From assembly GCA_947074225.1 (NCBI GenBank), contig CAMTOX010000165.1, positions 1 to 5,132 of the forward strand: DNA of 5,132 nt, read 5' to 3'. Positions 1 through 5,047 of the stretch are shown here, in pieces. Below the pieces are notes generated by a model that was not told the origin of the DNA, did no database searches, and saw nothing but the letters and a program-made list of their open reading frames with translations. The position numbers and the translations under genes were made by a program. This stretch comes from an uncultured bacterium (GTDB lineage: Bacteria; Bacteroidota; Bacteroidia; Bacteroidales; Paludibacteraceae). Numbering within the stretch: the stretch's first letter is position 1; the number at the start of each line of letters is the position of its first letter.

Positions 1-306
1 GCCAATTTTATCGCTCAGTTATGTAATATTGCTGTGGTGAAGTTAGGAAAAAGAGGGTCTATTATTCAATCGGGTAATGAAGTAGTATTTGTAGAAACTG
101 AAGCTATTGATGTTGCGGATACAACAGGTGCTGGCGATTTATATGCTTCTGGCTTCTTATATGGTTATGTTCACCATTTTAATTTACCTTTGTGTGGTAA
201 GATAGGTTCTATTTGTGCAAGTAAGGTTATTCAAGTGGTGGGTGCTAAAATTCCGCTATCAATTTGGAAAGATATTGAAAAAGAGATCTTAGATCTGAAC
301 TCATAA
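1..306 (+). CDS. PfkB-family carbohydrate/nucleoside kinase, C-terminal part (5' end outside window)
   Basis: This is the last 101 codons of a gene that begins before the window; the frame is open from base 1. It carries the PfkB signature DTTGAGD at visible residues 40-46, where the final Asp is the catalytic base that activates the substrate hydroxyl and the glycines form the anion hole for the ATP phosphates. The preceding VVKLGKRGS segment (12-20) and the following helix (ASGFLYGY, then CASKVIQVVGAK) fit the nucleotide-binding C-terminal lobe of the ribokinase fold. The tail resembles the group usually annotated as adenosine kinase in Bacteroidota, but the substrate-binding lid is not visible, so the substrate cannot be assigned. 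A strong terminator 25 bases after the stop separates it from the thiamin operon, and nothing links it functionally to that operon. Confidence 0.9.
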   Translation, partial: ANFIAQLCNIAVVKLGKRGSIIQSGNEVVFVETEAIDVADTTGAGDLYASGFLYGYVHHFNLPLCGKIGSICASKVIQVVGAKIPLSIWKDIEKEILDLNS

Positions 307-330
307 AGTTTTTTAAAAATATTTATTATA

Positions 331-375
331 GCCCAATGGTTTACTCGATAAGTGACCATTGGGCTGTGTTTTTTT
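331..375 (+). terminator. Rho-independent terminator of the PfkB kinase gene
   Basis: A perfect 10-bp inverted repeat (GCCCAATGGT at 331-340 with ACCATTGGGC at 355-364) is followed by TG, TG and a run of seven T (369-375). The inner part can add about four more pairs (342-345 with 351-354) around a CGATA loop. It starts 25 bases after the kinase stop codon. This hairpin also overlaps the start of a short open frame (336-563), which argues that the frame is not a gene. Confidence 0.9.
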
Positions 376-478
376 ATAATAATCACGTAGATAAATATAT
401 TTTGGCACAATATTTGTTAATTATGTGTCTGTTTCAATATATTTTATCTCTTTCATTAAGTAGAATGATAAAATTATA

Positions 479-486
479 TATCTTTG
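479..486 (+). promoter_or_regulatory. Candidate Bacteroidota-type -7 promoter element of the thi operon
   Basis: TATCTTTG matches the Bacteroidota -7 consensus TAnnTTTG at every fixed position. A transcript starting a few bases downstream (about 490-495) would begin almost exactly at the P1 stem of the TPP riboswitch (497), the spacing expected for a riboswitch leader. The matching -33 TTTG box is weak: only TTAA at 456-459, at a plausible 19-base spacing, or TTTC further away at 451-454. The call therefore rests on the -7 match and its position. Confidence 0.5.
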
Positions 487-496
487 TTGTACTATT

Positions 497-571
497 GTAT
501 AACGGGGTGCCTTTGTTGGCTGAGATGATACCCGATGAACCTGTTCGGATAATGCCGTCGTAGGGATTTAC
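497..571 (+). promoter_or_regulatory. TPP riboswitch (THI-box) aptamer controlling the thiamin operon
   Basis: All conserved blocks of the thiamin pyrophosphate aptamer are present in order: CGGGGTGCC (503-511), GGCTGAGAT (518-526), ACCCG (530-534), ACCTG (539-543), CGGATAATGCCG (546-557) and CGTAGGGA (559-566). The helices can be drawn as P1 497-502 with 567-571 (one bulge), P2 503-506 with 531-534, a minimal P3 509-511 with 518-520, P4 540-543 with 561-564 and P5 546-548 with 555-557. The CUGAGA block binds the pyrimidine ring and the P4/P5 arm binds the pyrophosphate through Mg2+. The variable P3 extension is absent. It lies 5' of thiD and is followed at once by an intrinsic terminator, so TPP binding most likely stops transcription of the operon. 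Confidence 0.96.
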
Positions 572-588
572 TTATTAGCTAAGTTTGT

Positions 589-662
589 ATATACGCATTA
601 TTAATTTGAACGGGAGTTGAAATTCATCTCTCTGTTTTTATTAATAATGCGTATATTTTTTT
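589..662 (+). terminator. Riboswitch-controlled intrinsic terminator (expression platform) before thiD
   Basis: A perfect 17-bp inverted repeat pairs 589-605 (ATATACGCATTATTAAT) with 640-656, enclosing a 34-base loop; the T run at 656-662 follows directly. It begins 17 bases after the aptamer and ends three bases before the thiD ATG, the layout of a transcriptional attenuator. The GC-containing core of the 5' arm, GCATTAT (595-601), is also complementary to ATAATGC (549-555) in the P5 arm of the aptamer. Unbound aptamer RNA could therefore act as antiterminator. The 3' arm and U tract occupy the ribosome landing region of thiD, so the hairpin may also block translation. Confidence 0.85.
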
Positions 663-665
663 ATT

Positions 666-1523
666 ATGTTATTACGTTATCCTCGATGTTTAGTTATTGC
701 AGGCAGCGATAGTAGTGGTGGTGCAGGTATACAAGCCGATATTAAAACGCTCTCGGCATTAGGTGTTTACGCAACAACAGCGGTAACAGCTGTAACAGCG
801 CAAAATACCACGGCGGTTACTGATGTTAAGATTATGCCACCTGAGCTAATAAAAGCACAGATAGATGCCGTACTTTCAGATATAGGTACAAATTCTGTGA
901 AAATTGGCATGCTTCCCGATAGAAGATCGGTAGAGGTAGTCATTAATGCCATAGATAACTATGCATTGCAGAATGTAGTGCTCGATACAGTAATGTTGGC
1001 TACATCCGGCTACAAATTGGTAGACAACGAAGCTGTGAATTATATGCGTAAAGAATTACTCTCAAGAGTTTCTGTAATTACACCAAATATTGATGAAGCA
1101 GAGGTATTAAGTGGAGTAAAGATTAATAATATGGATTCTCTATATAGGGCAGGAGAGATATTGATAATGATGGGCTGTGAAGCCGTTGTGATAAAGGGTG
1201 GTCATATGGATAGTGATTTAGCTACAGATGTACTCTTTACACGTCATGATAACCCTATGGTATTGTCAGTGCCATTCTATAATACTAAAAATACACATGG
1301 TACCGGTTGTACGTTCTCTTCGGCCATTGCGGCTTTCCTAGCTAAAGGATATGACCTGAAACTTTCGGTAAAAGAAGCTAAGACTTATCTCACTCAAGCA
1401 ATTTGGAGTGGCGCAAAAGTACTCACAGGAAATGGACATGGAACTGTAAATCATTTACATAGTCCGCAAGCTATGGTTCCAGAAGCACATCATAAAATCA
1501 TTAATAGTAATTTAGAAAAGTAA
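666..1523 (+). CDS. thiD: Hydroxymethylpyrimidine / phosphomethylpyrimidine kinase ThiD
   Basis: ThiD phosphorylates 4-amino-5-hydroxymethyl-2-methylpyrimidine (HMP) and then HMP-P to HMP-PP, the pyrimidine substrate of ThiE; it is cytosolic. The 285-residue protein has the ribokinase-fold ThiD landmarks: IAGSDSSGGAGIQADIKT (11-28) at the HMP site, AVTAQNT (42-48), ITPN (138-141), VIKGGH (175-180) and the anion-hole/catalytic NTHGTGCTFSSA (209-220) with Cys215. It is slightly longer than the roughly 266-residue E. coli enzyme because of a C-terminal tail, and no ThiE domain is fused to it. The ATG at 666 gives the usual short lead (MLLRYPRCLVIAGSD). It has no Shine-Dalgarno and sits three bases after the terminator U tract. 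One oddity is DTVM (107-110) where the family normally has DPVM. It is the first gene after the TPP riboswitch. Confidence 0.96.
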   Translation: MLLRYPRCLVIAGSDSSGGAGIQADIKTLSALGVYATTAVTAVTAQNTTAVTDVKIMPPELIKAQIDAVLSDIGTNSVKIGMLPDRRSVEVVINAIDNYALQNVVLDTVMLATSGYKLVDNEAVNYMRKELLSRVSVITPNIDEAEVLSGVKINNMDSLYRAGEILIMMGCEAVVIKGGHMDSDLATDVLFTRHDNPMVLSVPFYNTKNTHGTGCTFSSAIAAFLAKGYDLKLSVKEAKTYLTQAIWSGAKVLTGNGHGTVNHLHSPQAMVPEAHHKIINSNLEK

Positions 1524-1665
1524 GATAAAAGTGTTTTTCTTTCTTATTAAACCTCTATGTTTTTAATGAAGCATAACTTGCTTATAAATAAGCTCTAAAT
1601 TATAGGTTTAAATAAGAATTCTTTTATTTCTCTATTTTACCTCATTCTTTTTTCTTTCTTTTTTT

Positions 1666-2778
1666 ATGTCATTCCAAAATGTATTAGCTAATTGCTCGTG
1701 GGAGGATACTACCCGAGTAATTCAAAATAAAACAGAGTCCGACGTACGTCGGGCATTAGCAGCCACTCATCCTACAATAGATGATTTTATGGCTCTTATC
1801 TCTCCGGCGGCAATTCCTTTCTTAGAGCAGATGGCTCAACTTAGCCGCCACTATACCGAGCTTCGATTTGGTAAAACCATTCAATTCTATGTGCCTCTAT
1901 ATCTTACAAATGCATGTACTAACCACTGCATCTATTGTGGTTTTAATCACAATAATAAAATTGAGCGCATAGTTCTTAATCCCGACGAAATAGAGCAGGA
2001 GGTAAAGGCAATTCATAAGATAGGCCCTTTCGAACATGTCTTATTAGTTACTGGCGAATCGCCAAAGCATGCTGGTGTACCTTATCTTAAAGCTGCTATT
2101 GAGCAGTTGCGTCAACATTTCTCGGCGGTATCTATGGAAGTGCAACCGCTTGAAATGGACGATTATAAAGAGCTAATATCGGCAGGGTTAAATTCCGTTT
2201 ATGTTTATCAGGAAACCTACAATAAAGAGAAATATCCTTTCTATCATCCGGCAGGTAAAAAACGTGACTTTAATTACCGTGTAGAGACGCCCGACCGTTT
2301 AGGGCAAGCAGGCATACACCGCATGGGACTAGGCGTGCTCATAGGGCTTGAAGATTGGCGCACCGACGTAACATATCTTGCACGGCACTTGGAATATCTG
2401 CGTAAAACGTATTGGCGTACCCGCTACTCCATCTCTTTTCCGCGCATGCGTCCTTATCAGGGCGATGGTTTTAAACCTAATGTTATTCTTACCGATAAAG
2501 AGTTGGCACAGCTTATTTTTGCCTTCCGCATCTTCGACCACGATGTAGAGATGGCACTATCAACACGTGAAAGTGCTGCTTTTCGCGATAATATGCTTGC
2601 CTTAGGGGTTACAAATTACAGTGCAGGCTCAAAGACCGATCCGGGAGGTTATGCTGTTTACCCTAAAGCATTAGAACAATTTGCTATCAACGATGCTAGA
2701 ACACCTCAACAAGTGCAACAAGCTATACAAGCACAAGGATATCAGGTGGTATGGAAAGATTGGGATAGACATTTTTAA
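1666..2778 (+). CDS. thiH: 2-iminoacetate synthase ThiH (tyrosine lyase, radical SAM)
   Basis: ThiH is a [4Fe-4S] radical-SAM enzyme that cleaves tyrosine to p-cresol and dehydroglycine (2-iminoacetate), the C2-N donor for the thiazole made by ThiG. It is the oxygen-sensitive counterpart of ThiO. The 370-residue product matches the family length (377 in E. coli) and carries the cluster motif C84-x3-C88-x2-C91 in TNACTNHCIYCGF, preceded by the typical FYVPLYL strand. Further landmarks are LLVTGESP (about 126-133), the MEVQPL strand, and SISFPRMRPYQG in the C-terminal half. The N-terminal segment, with SWEDT and IDDFMALISPAA (38-49), aligns with E. coli ThiH and supports the ATG at 1666. The 25 bases before it are almost entirely pyrimidine, so initiation is not Shine-Dalgarno driven. 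It is separated from thiD by 142 bases without a convincing terminator and from thiF by 19 bases. Confidence 0.96.
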   Translation: MSFQNVLANCSWEDTTRVIQNKTESDVRRALAATHPTIDDFMALISPAAIPFLEQMAQLSRHYTELRFGKTIQFYVPLYLTNACTNHCIYCGFNHNNKIERIVLNPDEIEQEVKAIHKIGPFEHVLLVTGESPKHAGVPYLKAAIEQLRQHFSAVSMEVQPLEMDDYKELISAGLNSVYVYQETYNKEKYPFYHPAGKKRDFNYRVETPDRLGQAGIHRMGLGVLIGLEDWRTDVTYLARHLEYLRKTYWRTRYSISFPRMRPYQGDGFKPNVILTDKELAQLIFAFRIFDHDVEMALSTRESAAFRDNMLALGVTNYSAGSKTDPGGYAVYPKALEQFAINDARTPQQVQQAIQAQGYQVVWKDWDRHF

Positions 2779-2797
2779 AGCACTCATATTCTTAACA

Positions 2798-3502
2798 ATG
2801 CAACATATGGATAAAGAAAGATACAGTAGGCATCTGCTGCTCCCTGAAATAGGAGAGCAGGGACAACTCAAACTTGCTAAAAGTAGAGTGCTTATTGTTG
2901 GAGTAGGCGGATTAGGCTCTCCAATAGCATTATACCTTACGGCAGCTGGAGTTGGAACATTAGGGTTGATAGATCCTGATGTGGTGTCGCTAACTAACCT
3001 ACAACGTCAGGTGTTATACTCCACACAACAAATTGGAGAACTAAAAGTGGAAGCAGCACGTAAAAGGCTCTTGGAACTTTCGCCCGATACTCAGATAGAT
3101 ATTTATCCATATAGCTTGCAAATAGAGAACGCTAGAGATATCATAAACCAATACGATATTGTCATTGACGGATGCGATAACTTTAATACGCGCTATCTTA
3201 TTAACGATATCTGTCAGGCATTAAAAATTCCTTATGTATATGGCTCTATTGGAGCTTTTCAAGGACAAGTGGCTTTGTTTGATTTTAATAGTGATAAAAG
3301 CTATCGCGATCTGTTTCCTGAACAGGAAGAGTTTCAGTCGTTACAACTTCCAAAAGGGGTAATGGGAGTAATGCCGGGAGTTATAGGCACATTACAAGCT
3401 GCCGAAACAATAAAGAAAATTGTGGGATGTGGTAATACACTTACCAACCAATTATTTACTATTGATCTGCTGACAATGCAAACCATGGTGGTAGAGATTT
3501 AG
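2798..3502 (+). CDS. thiF: ThiS adenylyltransferase ThiF (HesA/MoeB/ThiF family, no zinc cysteines)
   Basis: ThiF is an E1-like enzyme that uses ATP to adenylate the C-terminal glycine of ThiS before sulfur transfer. The start at 2798 gives 234 residues. The Rossmann loop VGVGGLGS is at 34-41, IDPDVVSLTNLQRQ at 58-71 and IDGCDNFNTR at 123-132. Residues R11, R70, K83 and D127 correspond, with a constant offset of three, to MoeB R14, R73, K86 and D130 of the adenylation site. GVMGVMPGVIGTLQA (187-201) is the usual C-terminal helix region. The only cysteines are 126, 139 and 211: both CxxC zinc pairs, and the cysteine next to the crossover loop that E. coli ThiF uses for sulfur transfer, are absent (SYRDLFPE stands where YRCL-type sequences occur). 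The frame is open upstream into thiH, but the ATG at 2798, 19 bases after the thiH stop, begins the homologous region. The ATG at 2807 is an equally possible start. MoeB is the alternative; the thi context favours ThiF. Confidence 0.92.
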   Translation: MQHMDKERYSRHLLLPEIGEQGQLKLAKSRVLIVGVGGLGSPIALYLTAAGVGTLGLIDPDVVSLTNLQRQVLYSTQQIGELKVEAARKRLLELSPDTQIDIYPYSLQIENARDIINQYDIVIDGCDNFNTRYLINDICQALKIPYVYGSIGAFQGQVALFDFNSDKSYRDLFPEQEEFQSLQLPKGVMGVMPGVIGTLQAAETIKKIVGCGNTLTNQLFTIDLLTMQTMVVEI

Positions 3503-3527
3503 CAATCAAATAATATTTATAGAGATT

Positions 3528-3597
3528 TGCTTTTAAAGCATTTCTTATCTAAAATAAAGAGATAACATTTGGTAAAAGTTCTTTTTAGAGAACTTAC
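3528..3597 (+). other. Cluster of three small hairpins in the thiF-thiS gap
   Basis: Three inverted repeats lie one after another in the 119-base gap: TGCTT/AAGCA (3528-3532 with 3536-3540), TTATCT/AGATAA (3545-3550 with 3560-3565) and AAGTTCT/AGAACTT (3576-3582 with 3589-3595), the last extendable by GTA/TAC with two bulged A. None is followed by a clear T run, so they are not ordinary terminators, and no THI-box blocks are present. They may be mRNA processing or stabilising elements, but the region is AT-rich and short repeats can arise by chance. Confidence 0.4.
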
Positions 3598-3621
3598 TGA
3601 GATTAAATACTAAATTCTATT

Positions 3622-3825
3622 ATGAAGAAAGTAATGATAAATCAGCAAGAGGTCGTTATTGACGACAACTGCTCTCTGCAAGCTTTGCTCAATGCTCAAG
3701 GTATTAACCCGGTTGGTATTGCCGTAGCGGTGAATAATAGTGTTATAAAACGCATTGAGTGGGAGAGAACTATGCTGGCCGATGGCGATAAAGTGATGGT
3801 AATTAGGGCAACTTGTGGTGGATGA
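3622..3825 (+). CDS. thiS: Sulfur carrier protein ThiS
   Basis: ThiS is a small ubiquitin-fold (beta-grasp) protein. Its C-terminal glycine is adenylated by ThiF and converted to a thiocarboxylate, which ThiG uses as the sulfur source for the thiazole ring. The 67-residue product has the family size and the diagnostic C-terminal Gly66-Gly67, preceded by Cys65 (RATCGG). Typical internal features are SLQALLNAQGI (18-28), VGIAVAVNNSVIKRIEWE (31-48) and LADGDKVMVIRA (52-63). The ATG at 3622 follows an AT-rich stretch without a Shine-Dalgarno. Its TGA stop overlaps the next start codon (ATGA), suggesting translational coupling. The 119-base gap in front is one of the two long gaps in the operon and holds several small hairpins. 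Confidence 0.95.
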   Translation: MKKVMINQQEVVIDDNCSLQALLNAQGINPVGIAVAVNNSVIKRIEWERTMLADGDKVMVIRATCGG

Positions 3826-4373
3826 AAAAGATTGCTATAACAACAGAACATTTCTGGCAACATGAGGCACGTGCTATTGTGGAGCTCTTAGATTCCGGAT
3901 ATTGGCGCGTGCATATTCGGAAACCCAAAGCCACAGCTTTACAAACCGAACAGCTTTTAAAGGAGATTCCAGAACACTACAGACAACGTTTGTCGCTGCA
4001 TGACCACTTTGAACTTTGTAATATCTATAACATTGGTGGAGTGCATCTCAATAGCAGAAATAGTGTTGTGCCAAACTATTTCCAAGGTGTTATCTCACGT
4101 TCATGTCATACAATAGAGGAACTCTCAGAGGCAGATAAGTTCAATTATCTCTTCTTAAGCCCTATATTCAACTCAATAAGTAAAGCCGGATATCAAGCCG
4201 CTTTTACAATAGAACAATTACAACAGGCCCAGAATCAAGGAATCATTAATGAAAAGGTCTTTGCCTTAGGCGGAGTTACCTTAATGATATTAGAAACTCT
4301 AGAGCAGTTAGGCTTTGGTGGAGCAGCACTGTTAGGAGCTGCTTGGACAGATTATACAATTCTAAACAATTAA
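3822..4373 (+). CDS. Divergent ThiE/TenI-like protein (thiamin phosphate synthase superfamily; possible thiazole tautomerase)
   Basis: This 183-residue protein has the TIM-barrel layout of the ThiE/TenI superfamily: AITTEHFW (5-12), VHIRKP (30-35), SLHDHFEL (58-65), GGVHLNSRN (72-80), ISRSCHTIEEL (91-101), FLSPIFNSISKAGY (111-124) and ALGGV (148-152). The residues of true ThiE that hold Mg2+ and pyrophosphate are altered. The ND of the NDR/DDY-type strand becomes H60-D61, and the second aspartate after GVHLG(Q/K)xD is missing (NSRN). Since a canonical thiE lies next door, this one probably does not make thiamin phosphate. A TenI-type role, aromatising the ThiG thiazole product, is a reasonable guess. 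The His of the GHVF motif, which I recall as the catalytic His122 of B. subtilis TenI, is replaced by SPIF, so this stays unproven. The ATG at 3822 overlaps the thiS stop; an upstream in-frame TTG at 3813 is less likely. Family sure, function uncertain. Confidence 0.85.
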   Translation: MKKIAITTEHFWQHEARAIVELLDSGYWRVHIRKPKATALQTEQLLKEIPEHYRQRLSLHDHFELCNIYNIGGVHLNSRNSVVPNYFQGVISRSCHTIEELSEADKFNYLFLSPIFNSISKAGYQAAFTIEQLQQAQNQGIINEKVFALGGVTLMILETLEQLGFGGAALLGAAWTDYTILNN

Positions 4374-4384
4374 ATGAGAATACA

Positions 4385-5014
4385 ATGTTACAATTTATTA
4401 CACATGCCAACGACTCTAAGAATCATTTGGAGATTGCCGAAATGGCTCTCAAAGGAGGCTGTCGTTGGATTCAATTGCGCATGAAAGATGTGGACGAACA
4501 CATTATTGAACATACGGCATTGCAGGTGAAATGTTTGTGCAATCAATACAATGCCATTCTAATAATCGACGATTATATTGAATTAGCCATCAGAATTGGT
4601 GCCTCGGGTGTTCACCTAGGTAAGAGCGATATGCCTATTACAGAGGCTAGAGCACTTGCACCCGATGGTTTTATTATTGGTGGTACGGCAAATACCTTAG
4701 AGGATATGATGTCTTTAGCAAAAGATGGAGTCGATTATATTGGTTTAGGACCTTTTAAGTTCACACAGACAAAGAAAAAACTTAGCCCTGTCATTGGTTT
4801 GGAAGGATACAAGCAACGTATGTCGCAATTTAAAGATTTAGGATACCGAACGCCGGTTGTAGCCATAGGTGGTATTGATATGCAAGATATTCATGCACTC
4901 ATGGATACACAAATATCGGGAATAGCACTATCTGGACTCATCCTAAATGCTAAAGATCCGGTAGAACAAACGCAACTCATTTTACAACTCTTGCATAGCA
5001 TTCCACAACGTTAA
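4385..5014 (+). CDS. thiE: Thiamin phosphate synthase ThiE
   Basis: ThiE couples HMP-PP with thiazole phosphate (or its carboxylate form) to give thiamin phosphate and pyrophosphate, the step where both pathway branches meet. The 209-residue TIM barrel keeps the canonical motifs: GCRWIQLRMKD (25-35) with the Q-x-R-x-K pyrophosphate-binding set, LIIDDYIELA (59-68), GVHLGKSDMP (75-84) with the Mg-binding Asp, IIGGTANT (97-104), GLGPFKFTQTKKK (120-132) and VAIGGI (159-164), followed by SGIALSGLIL. The chosen ATG at 4385 lies 11 bases after the preceding stop and gives the usual MLQFITHA start. The frame is open a little further upstream, but that would overlap the previous gene and add 14 residues unlike the family. 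It is tightly packed with the TenI-like gene and is followed by thiG after 33 bases. Confidence 0.95.
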   Translation: MLQFITHANDSKNHLEIAEMALKGGCRWIQLRMKDVDEHIIEHTALQVKCLCNQYNAILIIDDYIELAIRIGASGVHLGKSDMPITEARALAPDGFIIGGTANTLEDMMSLAKDGVDYIGLGPFKFTQTKKKLSPVIGLEGYKQRMSQFKDLGYRTPVVAIGGIDMQDIHALMDTQISGIALSGLILNAKDPVEQTQLILQLLHSIPQR

Positions 5015-5047
5015 TAATTTATCTATAAACAGTATAATACTATTTTT

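Noticed and set aside
396..416. Partial -7-like matches (TATATTTT, AATATTTG) upstream of the riboswitch
   Set aside because: They are imperfect, lack a spaced TTTG box, and lie too far from the aptamer compared with the perfect TATCTTTG at 479-486.
336..563. 75-codon open frame between the kinase gene and thiD
   Set aside because: It starts inside the terminator stem and ends inside the TPP aptamer; base conservation there is explained by RNA structure. The protein is low-complexity and unlike any family I know.
767..952. Reverse-strand open frame inside thiD
   Set aside because: It lies wholly within the well-supported thiD coding region on the other strand and shows no recognisable motif.
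1580..1629. Short inverted repeats in the thiD-thiH gap (GCTTAT/ATAAGC and AAATAA/TTATTT)
   Set aside because: The stems are short or purely A/T with no directly following T run, so they do not support a terminator.
2329..2541. Reverse-strand open frame inside thiH
   Set aside because: It is a shadow of the thiH coding sequence with no start context or family likeness.
2681..2797. N-terminal extension of ThiF into thiH
   Set aside because: The frame is open, but it overlaps conserved thiH by about 98 bases and the extra residues do not resemble ThiF/MoeB N-termini, which begin around RYSRHLLLPEIG.
2671..2871. Reverse-strand open frame across the thiH-thiF junction
   Set aside because: It overlaps two certain genes and has no protein signature.
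5031..5047. Small palindrome AGTATAATACT followed by a few T between thiE and thiG
   Set aside because: Only about four pairs can form with a normal loop, far too weak for a terminator; thiG follows at once.
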